A DNA stretch of 64,000 nucleotides from Algoriphagus vanfongensis DSM 17529 (GTDB lineage: Bacteria; Bacteroidota; Bacteroidia; Cytophagales; Cyclobacteriaceae): contig NZ_AUBX01000009.1 in the NCBI RefSeq assembly GCF_000429465.1, forward strand, positions 558,001-622,000. Direction: 5' to 3'. Below, piece after piece: positions 51,319 to 62,400 of the stretch. Numbering within the stretch: the stretch's first letter is position 1; each line of letters starts with the position of its first letter. The position numbers and the translations under genes are program-made. The notes beneath the pieces are model-generated. The model was not told where the DNA came from. It did no database searches and worked only from the letters and a program-made list of their open reading frames with translations.

Positions 51319-52929
51319 TTAGGTTTGAATCACTCCAACATTGAATTTTTCACTAATCGGTGCATGGTCTGCCGCTTCTATTCCCATGGAAATTACTTTT
51401 CTTGTTTCTGACGGATCTATGACTCCATCCACCCAAAGTCTGGCAGCGGCGTAATAAGGGCTCAGTTCTTCGTTGTATTTGGAGGTGATCTCCTCAAGCA
51501 AGGACTTCTCTTCTTCGGGGGTGAATTCTTTTCCAGCCTTTTTGAGAGAAGAAACCTTAATCTGAAGCAAGGTGTTGGCAGCCGATGCACCAGACATCAC
51601 AGCCATTTGGGCAGTCGGCCAGGAATAGATGAGGCGGGGATCATAAGCCTTCCCACACATCGCGTAATTTCCCGCTCCGTAGGAATTGCCTAATATGAGT
51701 GTGAATTTCGGCACAACCGAATTAGCCATTGCATTGACCATTTTGGCTCCGTCCTTGATGATTCCTCCATGCTCTGCTTTGCTCCCAACCATAAAACCAC
51801 TGACATCCTGTACAAATACCAACGGTATTTTGCGCTGATTGCAGTTCATGATAAACCTCGCTGCTTTGTCTGCTGAATCGGAGTAGATCACGCCCCCCAT
51901 TTGCATTTCACCAGAGGAGTTTTTTACGATTTTACGTTGATTTGCTATAATTCCTACTGCCCAGCCATCAATACGCGCATGGGCGCAGACCAGTGTTTTA
52001 CCATAATCGGGTTTGTATTCTTCCAGCTCTCCCCCATCTACCAAGCCTTTCAACACCTCCTTCATATCGTAGGGTTTCACTCTTTCTGCTGGGAAGATTT
52101 CGAGTAGCTTTTCTACTGAGTATTCAGGCTCCTGAGGGCTCTTCCGATCAAACCCAGCAGATTCTGATTTTCCTATTTTATCAAAAATTGATTTGATCGC
52201 ATCAAGGCAAGCCTCATCCGATTCATACTTATTGTCAGTGACGCCGGAGATCTCACAGTGTGTGGTGGCACCTCCCAGCGTCTCATTATCTACCACCTCT
52301 CCTATAGCTGCTTTGACTAGATAAGAGCCTGCCAAAAAAATGGATCCGGTCTTGTCTACTATCATCGCTTCATCAGACATGATGGGCAAATAGGCCCCTC
52401 CTGCTACACAGGACCCCATGATAGCGGCTATTTGAACGATCCCCATGGATGACATTTTAGCATTGTTGCGAAATTGCCTTCCAAAATGCTCCTTATCGGG
52501 AAAGATTTCATTTTGCATTGGCAGGTATACTCCTGCACTGTCAACAAGATATATAATGGGGAGTCTGTTTTCCATCGCTACCTCCTGAGCCCTTAGGTTT
52601 TTTTTGGCAGTCATGGGAAACCAAGCTCCAGCCTTCACAGTAGCATCATTGGCTACGATCACGCACATCCTTCCACTTACATAACCTATCCCTGTGACCA
52701 CTCCAGCAGATGGACAGCCTCCCTCTTCGAGATACATCCCATCAGCTGCAAAGGCTCCTATCTCTAAAAATTCTGTATCCTGATCTCGAAGGTAATCTAT
52801 CCTTTCACGAGCAGTGAGTTTTCCTTTGTCGTGCTCCCGTTGGTTCCTTTTGACTCCGCCGCCAAGCTTGACCTGATCCAGTTTGTGCTGTAGTGTCTCT
52901 AGTAGCTGATGAATGCCTGATGTACTCAT
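51319..52929 (-). CDS. acyl-CoA carboxylase carboxyltransferase (beta) subunit
   Basis: A 536-residue biotin-dependent carboxylase subunit: RERIDYLRDQDTEFLEIGAF, ANDATVKAGAWFPMTAKKNL, DSAGVYLPMQ, IPLVFVQDVSGFMVGSKAEH, ILGNSYGAGNYAMCGKAYDP, WPTAQMAVMSGASAANTL. The GFMVG segment and overall order favour methylcrotonyl-CoA carboxylase or a related acyl-CoA carboxylase rather than AccD. The biotin-carrying alpha subunit is not in the window. Confidence 0.9.
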   Translation of the reverse strand: MSTSGIHQLLETLQHKLDQVKLGGGVKRNQREHDKGKLTARERIDYLRDQDTEFLEIGAFAADGMYLEEGGCPSAGVVTGIGYVSGRMCVIVANDATVKAGAWFPMTAKKNLRAQEVAMENRLPIIYLVDSAGVYLPMQNEIFPDKEHFGRQFRNNAKMSSMGIVQIAAIMGSCVAGGAYLPIMSDEAMIVDKTGSIFLAGSYLVKAAIGEVVDNETLGGATTHCEISGVTDNKYESDEACLDAIKSIFDKIGKSESAGFDRKSPQEPEYSVEKLLEIFPAERVKPYDMKEVLKGLVDGGELEEYKPDYGKTLVCAHARIDGWAVGIIANQRKIVKNSSGEMQMGGVIYSDSADKAARFIMNCNQRKIPLVFVQDVSGFMVGSKAEHGGIIKDGAKMVNAMANSVVPKFTLILGNSYGAGNYAMCGKAYDPRLIYSWPTAQMAVMSGASAANTLLQIKVSSLKKAGKEFTPEEEKSLLEEITSKYNEELSPYYAAARLWVDGVIDPSETRKVISMGIEAADHAPISEKFNVGVIQT

Positions 52930-53273
52930 AGTATACCGGTGATTTGGGTTTAGAAATGATCTATTCCCAATCTACAGGAAGATATTTGGTATTCTGAATT
53001 TAGGATTGGAAAATTAGTATGATGATCGAAAAAATTGATTATTTGAGGGAATCGAAATAAAAACCATGATTTGAAATCCTACCAAAATGACAAGGATTTG
53101 AGGTGCACAACCAACAAAAGTATCTCAAGCTTTACTCTCATGAGCTCTTTAAATCTCAATCAAAAGGCAGTATGACTTAGGAAGCAAAAAAAAACTGGAG
53201 AACAGAGAATGTATATACTATTCCTCTGCTCTTCAGTCTTCTTACTGATTGAATCCTACGATTTTCTTATTGT
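52930..53273. other. intergenic region between the carboxylase and amidase genes
   Basis: 344 bp with no gene. The right part holds the amidase terminator (53185-53237). CAAAAGTA at 53115-53122 reads TACTTTTG on the minus strand, a possible -7 box, but it is about 190 bp from the carboxylase start and lacks a clear partner. Nothing else stands out. Confidence 0.5.
53185..53237 (-). terminator. terminator of the amidase gene
   Basis: On the minus strand, ACTG plus AGAG/AGAG segments (from 53237 leftward) pair with CTCT/TTCT/CAGT down to 53194 in an imperfect stem of about 15 bp, followed by TTTTTTTTT (53193-53186). Confidence 0.75.
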
Positions 53274-54077
53274 TTAATTCTTTCCTTCTATTTCCAATTT
53301 GTAATCTCTGATAGATCTGTAGATCGCGGAGGCCATGTATTCCTGACCTTCTTTGCTCATCAAGAAGCGCTCCTCATTACTATTGGAAAGAAAGCCTAAC
53401 TCTACCAATACAGAAGGCATGGATGGAGTCCAAAGCACGTAGAACGGCCCTTGCTTGACCCCTCTACTTTTTCTTCCTACTCTATCTCTAAATTGAGTTT
53501 CGATCTGATCAGCCAAACTCACAGAATTATCAAAAAATGCCTTGGACATCAGGTTAAACATGATGTACGATTCCGGGGAGGATGGATCAAAGCCTTCGTA
53601 TTTTTCTTTGTAATCCTCTTCGAGCATCATCACAGAGTTTTCTCTTTTGACGATATCAAAGTTTCCTTCAAAGTGCTTCATCCCCATCACGAACGTTTCG
53701 GTGCCGTAGGCAGACCTATTGGCCGCTGAATTGGAGTGAATGGACACAAAAAGATCTGCTTTGTTATTGTTGGCGATCTGGGGACGTTCTTGAAGCGTCG
53801 GGAAGCTATCATCTTTTCTGGTGTAGATCACTTCTACATCCGGAAGATTTTCTTCGATATATTTCCCCACCAGCAGCGTCACAGCTAGGTTGATATTCTT
53901 TTCTCTGGACTTAGAACCCAGATTTCCAGGATCTTTTCCACCATGTCCTGCATCTAAAACGATTTTTTTCATCCGAAAAGCAGGCATCATCGTTTCATTG
54001 GGAATAAACCCTCCAAACACAAATGGAATTAATAAAATCAGACTTAGAAGAATTTTTTTGTTTTTGGACCGTCTCAT
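53274..54077 (-). CDS. N-acetylmuramoyl-L-alanine amidase
   Basis: 267 residues from the start MRRSKNKKILLSLILLIPFV at 54077, with a signal peptide or membrane anchor. The Amidase_3 domain shows KIVLDAGHGGKDPGNLGSKS (first His), EKNINLAVTLLVGKYIEENL (Glu), DLFVSIHSNSAANRSAYGTE (second His) and VLVELGFLSNSNEERFL (Glu). It cleaves the peptide stem from glycan in the periplasm. A longer reading from 54308 would run through the divergent LptD-like gene and is rejected. Confidence 0.92.
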   Translation of the reverse strand: MRRSKNKKILLSLILLIPFVFGGFIPNETMMPAFRMKKIVLDAGHGGKDPGNLGSKSREKNINLAVTLLVGKYIEENLPDVEVIYTRKDDSFPTLQERPQIANNNKADLFVSIHSNSAANRSAYGTETFVMGMKHFEGNFDIVKRENSVMMLEEDYKEKYEGFDPSSPESYIMFNLMSKAFFDNSVSLADQIETQFRDRVGRKSRGVKQGPFYVLWTPSMPSVLVELGFLSNSNEERFLMSKEGQEYMASAIYRSIRDYKLEIEGKN

Positions 54078-56865
54078 GAGGGCAATAAAATTAACTTTAC
54101 GCGAAATTTCACTCAAATTAAATAAAGCGCAAGCAGCTGTGCAGGGAATCAAGCTCCTTTTTTTAAGTATTTTCTTTCTTTTGATCTTGCCTATCCTGGC
54201 GAGTGCCCAGCGTCCTGTCAGGATGCAGGAGAGAAGGCTTTCTGTTCCAGATACTTTGCAGCTTCCACCCGAGGTCAACCTGGACAGTCTGACCACTACC
54301 GCAGACACACTTGCTATTCAGGATACGACAAATATTGTGCCTCCTAGTCAGATTACTACAGAAATCAACTACTACGCTGAGGATAGTATTGTGACAGACT
54401 TCACTACTAATAAAGTCTATCTCTACAATCAGGCGTGGTTTGAATACGGTCAGATGCGACTCGATGCGGATAGGATCATCATAGACTGGGAAAACAATGA
54501 ACTTTATGCCTCTGGCGTGACAGATAGTACAGGTACGATCTCAGGCAATCCTTTTTTCAAAGATGGAGACGCAGTCTATGAAATCCGGAAGGAGATGCGC
54601 TACAATTTCAAAACCCAAAAAGCCATCATCAAGGATGTAGTGACTGAGCAGCAAGATGGAATCTTGCGGGGCGAAACTATCAAGAAAACTGATGATGGAA
54701 GCATCTATCTCGACCATGGCTACTACACTACTTGTAAATTGACAGAGCCACACTGGCATATCTCTTCCAACAAGCTTAAGTCAATCGAAGGTAAACAGGT
54801 GGTTTCTGGACCTTTTAATCTCTATTTCAATGGAATTCCTACTCCATTGGGTTTGCCATTTGGGATCATCCCTAATACGCCTGAGGAAAAAGCCTCCGGG
54901 ATTATTTTCCCAAGCTATGGTCAAGAGCAAGTTCGTGGATTATTTCTGAGGGATTTCGGATACTACTTTGCAATCAACGACTTCATCCATACCCGAGTCA
55001 CTGGTGATATTTATTCCAAAGGTGGCTGGGGAGCCAAGGCCCAATCAGTTTATAAAAAGAGGTACCGCTTCAGTGGGGGCTTCAATATGGACTTTCAAAA
55101 ATTCAAGTCTCCGGAAACAGAACTCAATCCAGCTGATTACAATTCTTTCCGCCTCACATGGAATCATACTCCCGAAACAAGGGGAACTGGCAGATTTTCA
55201 GCATCAGTCAATGTGGGTAGTACCAGCTATTTTAATACAGTTATTAGCAATAACTTCCAGAACAATATTCAATCTGACCTTCAGTCAAGTGTCAATTATA
55301 CGAAGCAATTTGCTGGAACACCATTTTCCCTATCGGCATCAGCACAGCATTCCCAGTCTATTTCCACAGGGGAAGTACAGTTGAGACTACCTAACCTCAA
55401 TGTGAGTATGAACAGGCAAAAGCCTTTTCAAAACCTTTCACGAGTAGAGCTTCTTCGTAATTTCAATGTGGCTTGGACTTTTGATTTCCGAAACTCCATC
55501 ACCAATAAAATCACTAGTACCACCCCGATCGACGAGGAACTTGGAGGCACTACTCAGACAGAATTAGTCCCTTTCAATCTGGAGAATTTCAACTACCTCC
55601 TTCAAAATGCGAACCTGGGAGCACAGCATAGAATTCCGATCAGTTCCAATTTCACCCTATTCAAATATTTCACCGGGACAGGTTCATTCAATGTATCAGA
55701 GACTTGGTATTTGCAGAAGCTCAACTACTTCTATAATCCTGTGTCTGAGCGAGTAGATCAGATCGTAGAGGATGGCTTCAATAGGATCACTACCTATACA
55801 AGCTCATTCAATATGACTACCAATATCTACGGCTTTTTCAATTTCAAAAAGGGAAAAATAGAGACCATTCGGCAGCATATCAACCCCTCTGTTGGCTTTA
55901 GCTATACGCCTGATTTTACAGATCCATCTTTTGGCTACTACCAAAATGTGCAGACGAATGCGGAAGGTGACACTAGATTATATAATAGACATTCAGGGTT
56001 TATTTACGGAGGTGCGCCAGCCGGCGAGTCACGGTCTATGACGATGAGTTTAAGGACGGTTTTGGAAGCCAAAGTAAAAAACTCCCAAGACAGTACTGGA
56101 GAAAATCCAACCAAGAAAATTCCTTTGTTGGAAAACCTGGATATGAGTTCCAGCTACAATTTTGCCGCTGACTCGTTTAATCTTGCTCCCATTCGAATTT
56201 CGGCACGTACGAGTTTTTTCCAGAGAAAACTCTCTGTCAATATGAGTACTACTTTGGACCCTTATGCCACGACTAGCTATACCAACTCATCAGGCGCAGT
56301 CTTGGAAAGAAGAGTTAATGAATTTGCCTGGAAAAACAATCAGGGGCTCGGTACCATCAGAAATGCTTCCCTCAACCTTAATGCCTCCATCAATCCGAGC
56401 AGCAACACACAAAATCCCAATGAAGTACGGGATGAGTTGACCAATCAATTTCTACAGCAAGGAGGTATTTTGGATGATTTTGTAGAAAGTCAAATCAATC
56501 AGATCGTGAATGATCCCAGTCAATACATCGACTGGAATATACCTTGGAACCTTTCCTTTGGGTATAATTTTGCCTACAACAAATCCACCACGGGAACCAC
56601 GAATATCACTCAAGCGCTGCAACTCTCTGGGGATGTTTCTCTCTCCGAAAAGTGGAAAATCAACTTCAATACAGGAATTGACTTACAGGCAAAATCCATC
56701 ACTCAGTCTATGATAGGAATAGCAAGAGATCTTCACTGCTGGCAGATGAATGTCAACTGGGTTCCTTTTGGACGATTCACATCCTACAATATCGACATCC
56801 GTGTCAAATCCAGTATCCTTCAGGATCTCAAGGTATCCAGAAGAAGAAGTTTCTTTGATCTCTAA
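54076..56865 (+). CDS. LptD/OstA-like outer-membrane protein
   Basis: About 930 residues from the ATG at 54076; the GTG at 54139 gives a cleaner signal peptide (QGIKLLFLSIFFLLILPILA) and is a good alternative. An OstA-like periplasmic domain (DSIVTDFTTNKVYLYNQAWF, then MRLDADRIIIDWENNELYAS) precedes the large beta-barrel (LPFGIIPNTPEEKASGIIFP, many aromatic strands, C-terminal RRRSFFDL). It is probably a Bacteroidota LptD-type LPS assembly protein. Its start codon overlaps the amidase start on the other strand. Confidence 0.85.
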   Translation: MRAIKLTLREISLKLNKAQAAVQGIKLLFLSIFFLLILPILASAQRPVRMQERRLSVPDTLQLPPEVNLDSLTTTADTLAIQDTTNIVPPSQITTEINYYAEDSIVTDFTTNKVYLYNQAWFEYGQMRLDADRIIIDWENNELYASGVTDSTGTISGNPFFKDGDAVYEIRKEMRYNFKTQKAIIKDVVTEQQDGILRGETIKKTDDGSIYLDHGYYTTCKLTEPHWHISSNKLKSIEGKQVVSGPFNLYFNGIPTPLGLPFGIIPNTPEEKASGIIFPSYGQEQVRGLFLRDFGYYFAINDFIHTRVTGDIYSKGGWGAKAQSVYKKRYRFSGGFNMDFQKFKSPETELNPADYNSFRLTWNHTPETRGTGRFSASVNVGSTSYFNTVISNNFQNNIQSDLQSSVNYTKQFAGTPFSLSASAQHSQSISTGEVQLRLPNLNVSMNRQKPFQNLSRVELLRNFNVAWTFDFRNSITNKITSTTPIDEELGGTTQTELVPFNLENFNYLLQNANLGAQHRIPISSNFTLFKYFTGTGSFNVSETWYLQKLNYFYNPVSERVDQIVEDGFNRITTYTSSFNMTTNIYGFFNFKKGKIETIRQHINPSVGFSYTPDFTDPSFGYYQNVQTNAEGDTRLYNRHSGFIYGGAPAGESRSMTMSLRTVLEAKVKNSQDSTGENPTKKIPLLENLDMSSSYNFAADSFNLAPIRISARTSFFQRKLSVNMSTTLDPYATTSYTNSSGAVLERRVNEFAWKNNQGLGTIRNASLNLNASINPSSNTQNPNEVRDELTNQFLQQGGILDDFVESQINQIVNDPSQYIDWNIPWNLSFGYNFAYNKSTTGTTNITQALQLSGDVSLSEKWKINFNTGIDLQAKSITQSMIGIARDLHCWQMNVNWVPFGRFTSYNIDIRVKSSILQDLKVSRRRSFFDL

Positions 56866-56881
56866 TTTGATTTACAAAAAA

Positions 56882-57610
56882 TTATAGCCCTCGGCTGATA
56901 AAGTAATTTCTGGCATTTTCCAGATCTGCCTTAGTGTCTATAGCGATTGCTCGGTGCTCAGTAGGCACCATCCGAATAGCTATTCCTTTTTCTAATAATC
57001 TCAATTGCTCCAGCATTTCGACCTGCTCCAGCTTTCCTTTTTCCCAAAAAGGAAACACCTCCAGTATCTCTCTACGGTAACCATAGACTCCGATGTGTTT
57101 TTTGTATTCTAAATCAGTCAGCTTTTCTCGGTTGTATGGAATTGGTGATCTGGAAAAATAAAGGGCATTGGATCCTGCATCCAGTACCACTTTAACCGCA
57201 TTGGGATTTTGTGCCTCTTCTTCCCGGATCAAACAATATAGAGAAGCTACTTTCACACTTTCATCTTCAAATGAAGCCGTCAAATCTTCCAGAGATTGCT
57301 TATCCTGAAATGGCTCATCGCCTTGCACATTGATGATCACATCAGCATCGACCAAAGCCAATGCTTCTGCTATCCGGTCCGAACCACTATGGTGATCCTT
57401 CTGAGACCGAAACACTCTCCCACCGATAGATTCGATCTGACTCTGGATCAGTTCGTGATCCGTCACCACCCATACCTCATCAAAAAGCCCCGTATCCACC
57501 GTGCTTTGATAAGTTCGCTGTATCACTGATTTACCGTGAAGGTCTTGAACCAACTTCTCAGGCAATCTGGTAGAAGCGAATCGGGCGGGGATTAATGCGG
57601 CTGTTTTCAT
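56882..57610 (-). CDS. kdsB: 3-deoxy-manno-octulosonate cytidylyltransferase
   Basis: A 242-residue enzyme that activates Kdo as CMP-Kdo for LPS core synthesis: AALIPARFASTRLPEKLVQD, INVQGDEPFQDKQSLEDL, YFSRSPIPYNR, KHIGVYGYRREILEVF. Neighbouring the LptD-like gene, it links this region to LPS biogenesis. Confidence 0.95.
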   Translation of the reverse strand: MKTAALIPARFASTRLPEKLVQDLHGKSVIQRTYQSTVDTGLFDEVWVVTDHELIQSQIESIGGRVFRSQKDHHSGSDRIAEALALVDADVIINVQGDEPFQDKQSLEDLTASFEDESVKVASLYCLIREEEAQNPNAVKVVLDAGSNALYFSRSPIPYNREKLTDLEYKKHIGVYGYRREILEVFPFWEKGKLEQVEMLEQLRLLEKGIAIRMVPTEHRAIAIDTKADLENARNYFISRGL

Positions 57611-57688
57611 GGGGGTAAAATTACCTGAATTTATAAGTTGAAAAAACTACCACCTTCAATTCTGTCCTCCTCGCCTGGATTGACATGA

Positions 57689-57722
57689 AAAAAGGCTAGG
57701 ATTTCACAATCCCAGCCTTTTT
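57689..57722 (-). terminator. terminator after the susCD-like operon
   Basis: AAAAAGGCT-A-GGATT pairs with AATCC-C-AGCCTTTTT around a TCAC loop. It lies just beyond the SusD stop and reads as an intrinsic terminator on either strand. Confidence 0.85.
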
Positions 57723-57742
57723 AACATTGTACATTCAGTTCC

Positions 57743-59434
57743 TTACCATGGACTTGTGGTTCCTTGGTAGAGCCAAGACTTAGACCACTGGCTATCTTTT
57801 CCAAAACCACCAGAATACTCCGTCAACTCCAAACGATCCAAAGCTCCATTGATATTGGTTCCATTGTTATTGTACTCATCATTTCCATATTGGAATCTCA
57901 AAGCAACTTTTGGCTGAGGAGATTGAGGTCCGGTAGTCAGCATAGGATATCCTGTTCTCTTGTAATCAGCAAAAGCCTCTGCAGCAGATGTCCAGCTAGC
58001 CACCCACTTCTGTACCATCACCTGCTCAAGTGTATTGTCAAATGCAACACCTTCTTCTGCAATAAACGCATCGTAGTCATCCGACACCTCCCATGTTTCA
58101 AGAGATTTTTGGATTCCGGCATAGTAATGATCTTGTGCCGAACCTACATTCCATCCTTTGATAGCTGCTTCAGCAAAAATGAAGCTGACTTCAGCTGAGG
58201 AAAGCATTCTGGCTTGCAAAATATCACCTGCTGATCCTGAGCTTTGGTAGATATCAGCCAATGTAGATACGTGCTGATTGTGAGTTCCTTGCCCAGGAGA
58301 AGGGTTGCCATTGTAAGACTCAGGCACCATCAGTGATGGTGGCAGCCCCACATACATCGCATCATTTAGGCTGATCAGACTAGGGTTGTACTTTCTAGTA
58401 AATTCATCATCTGGATACATCTCTACAAAATCATCAAATGGAAGCGTGGCTACAGTCAAAGGCTCACCATTCATGTAGATGATATCATCAGTGGCGGTCT
58501 CCAGTGATTCGTCTGCTACCCATTGAACGCGTACCGGTGCAAACCAAACCGAAAGCCTGGGATCTTGACTTCCCATCAATTGGTCAATAAAAGTCTGGCA
58601 AGCCTGGTAGCGTGTAAAATCATCCGGGTTCAATCTCACGTGCTGAGTAATCCAGATGTCACTCGCTCCTCCGGTGTAGTCCAATACCGCATCTTGACCA
58701 GGAGTCATCAGGTAGTCACCAGAGGCATAGATTGCTTCCACTCCAGCTTGCGCTTCAGCAGGCATTTTGACAGAAATTCTCATGTAATAGCGTAAAAGCA
58801 GTGAGTTTGCAAAGCGCTTCCATAGGTCTACATTTCCTCCGAAAAACAAATCATTGGCAGGTACTACACCTATATTGTCTGCATTTTCAAACATCGCCAC
58901 AGCAGCTTGAAGATCAGCGATGACTCCCTGATAAATTACTTCTTGACTATCATATTTTGGAAATTGATATTCAGTTTCACTCTCATTGCCTTTCAATGCA
59001 TCTGAAAAAGGAGCATCTCCCCACAAATCCGTGATATTGCCAAAGGCAAAAGACTTCATAGTCAGCGCTACTCCTTGGAAAAACTCATGATCCATCTCTA
59101 CAGCACGGGTGTAGAGCAGGTCATTGTTTCTTAGAATATTGTACCAACCAGCCCAGCTGACATCTTCCCAGGCATAGTTATTATGCCCTCCATACCAGCC
59201 ATTTTTTTGCGTATGCTGCACTGCTCCTGCGAGGTCATTGACACCAAGATTAGCATAGCTTTGCGCAGATGCAGCTAAGATTGTAGGCATTAGCAAGTTG
59301 GGGTTTACCTCGGCCGGATCGATGCCGTAAGGATTGACATTCATGTCATCCAGCTTGTCATCACAGGCGGTCATTCCAAGCCAGCAAATCAAAGCGATCA
59401 AAAGACCTTTTGTATAGTTTGAATTGATTTTCAT
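57743..59434 (-). CDS. SusD/RagB-like nutrient-binding outer-membrane lipoprotein
   Basis: A 563-residue protein with a lipoprotein signal (GLLIALICWLGMTACDDK, Cys 24), of the SusD-like type that starts MNVNPYGIDPAEVNPNLLMP. It contains TPR-like helices (YNILRNNDLLYTRAVEMDHE, GVALTMKSFAFGNITDLWGD). It forms the lid of the SusCD complex on the cell surface, binding a ligand for import. The ligand cannot be told. Confidence 0.92.
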   Translation of the reverse strand: MKINSNYTKGLLIALICWLGMTACDDKLDDMNVNPYGIDPAEVNPNLLMPTILAASAQSYANLGVNDLAGAVQHTQKNGWYGGHNNYAWEDVSWAGWYNILRNNDLLYTRAVEMDHEFFQGVALTMKSFAFGNITDLWGDAPFSDALKGNESETEYQFPKYDSQEVIYQGVIADLQAAVAMFENADNIGVVPANDLFFGGNVDLWKRFANSLLLRYYMRISVKMPAEAQAGVEAIYASGDYLMTPGQDAVLDYTGGASDIWITQHVRLNPDDFTRYQACQTFIDQLMGSQDPRLSVWFAPVRVQWVADESLETATDDIIYMNGEPLTVATLPFDDFVEMYPDDEFTRKYNPSLISLNDAMYVGLPPSLMVPESYNGNPSPGQGTHNQHVSTLADIYQSSGSAGDILQARMLSSAEVSFIFAEAAIKGWNVGSAQDHYYAGIQKSLETWEVSDDYDAFIAEEGVAFDNTLEQVMVQKWVASWTSAAEAFADYKRTGYPMLTTGPQSPQPKVALRFQYGNDEYNNNGTNINGALDRLELTEYSGGFGKDSQWSKSWLYQGTTSPW

Positions 59435-59451
59435 GATTCCTTGATTTGAAA

Positions 59452-62400
59452 TTATAGGTTAAAATTCAATTTGAAGCCTATTGGAAAGCTCCATGGCATC
59501 ACATTTTGTCGTTCTATTCCCTGACGGAATTGGGATGAAGTATTCCCTTGTGTACCGGAGTTGGCCCAGAAAGCTCTCTCAGGATCGATTCCAATATCGG
59601 CTTTGGTCCAGAGCATCAGATTCCTCGTGTAGATGGAAAAAGTTGCATTTCGAAGCTTGCCCAAAGTCGGGAATCTATAACCTACGCTGAGTTCTCTTAG
59701 CTTAATAAATGAAGCATCAAATGTCACTTGCTCATTGTAATCCCACGGATACGTATTGGTGATCGGATAGACATTCGTTCCTTCACCACCTAGATGCTCC
59801 ACATACACGTCATCGCTGTAGTCATCCGGTGTATCTCCACCAGAGACTAAGATCACGCCCGGTACAAATGCCCCATCATTTCCGTTTTCATCAACTGGAA
59901 AACCACCTGTTTCGGCTGTGTGACCACCTACTCTTGGGAAATTTCCAGGACCCGGGATGATGTATTTTCCAGGATTGGATTTCAGCATGGCGATCAGTTC
60001 ATCAGCAGAATACAGACCTCCAGGGATCAAATTGTCCAATTGTCGCTGGGATTTCCAGTCAGACTCTCCATAGCGATAGGTGAAAGACATGAATTCTCCG
60101 CCCTGTCTCCAGTCTAGACTTGCTCCGATCACAAATCGTTTGATATTGAATGTAGTCTGAAGCCCCATTTGGAAGTCAGGGTTGAAATTCCCGACTTTTC
60201 GTAGGCTTTCAGTGTCCGACAGCTCCTGCCATTCGCCTGCGTTGGATAGTATCGGCCACTGATAGTAAGGAGAGTTAGGATCTTCTACCTGAGCAAATCC
60301 ACTGCTGTACATATTTCCAATTTCTTCCCCGACAAAAGTGATGGCACCGCCACCATTTTCAGACCATAAGGTGATCCTGTCAAGACCATCCGCCAACTCG
60401 ACAACTGTAGTTCTATTTCTACTCCAGTTAAGATCTACATCCCAAGTAAAGCCCTGCTTGCTGATGACCGTACCGCCCAAAGAGAGTTCTATCCCCTTGC
60501 TTCGGATCAGACCCGCATTGATCAATCTGCCTGAGTAGCCGGAGGAAGAAGGTAGATTGACTGAGAAAATCTGATTTCTATTGTCTATCTGGTATAGCGT
60601 TCCTGTGAATCTCAAGCGGTTGTTGAACATATTCAAGTCAATCCCTCCTTCGTAGGATGTTGCCTGCTCTGGCTTCAAGCTAGGGTTTAAGAGTCCAGAC
60701 GGCATACTGGCCGTATTGATATTATTATAGACTCCTGTGGAAAGATTTGGTAGCAAGTTGTATGGGTCGGTATCATTCCCCACCTGAGCATACCCAAATC
60801 TCAATTTGAACATGTCGATGGTTTCAGGCATTCCCAAGGTATAATTGGCAAGCCAGCTCAAAGAAGCCGAGGGATAGAAATATGATCTATTGTCTCTAGG
60901 AAGTGTGGATGACCAGTCATTTCTTGCAGTCAAATCAAGATACAGTTGGTCAGCATATCCAAAAGAGGCCAAACCATAAATAGAGTAGATTCCTCTTTCA
61001 TAGTATGAATTGCTCATGGATCGATTGTCCGCAGGAATGTTTTGAACATTGTAAATCCCCGGGATCACCAAGCCATTATTTCTATCTCCTCCTACTCCTA
61101 CATTGGTACTTCTACCAAAACGGTTCATAATGTTTCCACCCACAGAGGCATTGATATCCAATTTCCCAAGGTCTTTATTCCAAGAAGCCAAAAAGTCTGC
61201 ATTGGATTCTTGAGTCGTAATATCGGAAACGTAATAGCCACCTTTAGCCATACGGCTATAGCTATAAGGGATTTTGGTTTCTAGATTTTCATCAGCCCTA
61301 TCCAAGGAATAGCGAACCCGGATATTGAATGATTCTGAAAACTGATAATCCAAGGCCACATTTCCATAGATTCGGTCTCTGACGAAAGCATTTTCGATTC
61401 CATAAGCGATAAAGTAAGGATTGTCTCCAGCAGAAGTCCTGATTTGCTGGACTCCTTCCTGACCTGGCATCCAGATATCACGCATCTGTTCATAGTCTAC
61501 ATAGGAGGACGCGTAGATTGCTTCCAGTGGATTGGCTCTTCGATCTCCCGTACTTGGTCGATCATTGGATTTGCTATTGGTATAGTTAAGATTGGATGTG
61601 AAAGTCAACTTGTCCAGAATCTTATATGTCAATGAGGTAGAATAGCTATTTCGAAACAAATCAGAATTTGGGATCATCCCCTGATGCAGCATGTTGGAAT
61701 AGGATACTCTGTAAGTAGCACGATCATTTCCACCGTCTACAGCCAAATTATTGGTGGAAGTCACTCCAGTTTGCATGAAATCTTTCATCGCATTCGGATA
61801 TGCCATAAGCTCTGTGGCGATAGGATTGCCATTTTCATCCGTGGGACTATTCCATTGGATAGCTGTATTTCCAGCATTCAGTTGTGGGCCTCCCCAGTAG
61901 GCAGATCCTTCGTTGAATACACCTTCTCTGTTTCCATTTGCATATTGATAGTGAAAATCCAAGAGTCTGGTAGGTTTCTCGAAAACATTACTAGTGGAAA
62001 AGGAGACTCCCATATTTTTACCTGAACCTCCAGATTTGGTCGTGATGATCACGACCCCATTACCTGCTCTGGTACCGTATAGTGCCGCTGCACTGGGACC
62101 TTTGAGGACAGAGATGCTTTCAATATCATCCGGATTGATATCTGAAATGGCATTACCATAATCAATCTGATTCCCGTCACCATTTTGACGGATGTTATTT
62201 AGTGAGTTGGACATAGGAACACCGTCCACTACGAATAGTGGCTGATTGTCTGTAGTCAGAGATGTAGCACCACGGATCACCATACTCATGGACGAACCTG
62301 GACCACTTGTCTGATTGATCGTCACGCCTGGCATTCTTCCGGATAGAGAACTCAATACGTTCTCTTGTGATACCTGAGTCAATTCCTCTCCTTTCACATT

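Noticed and set aside
53890..54075. N-terminal extension of the LptD-like gene
   Set aside because: It lies wholly inside the amidase gene on the other strand and would precede, not contain, the signal peptide.
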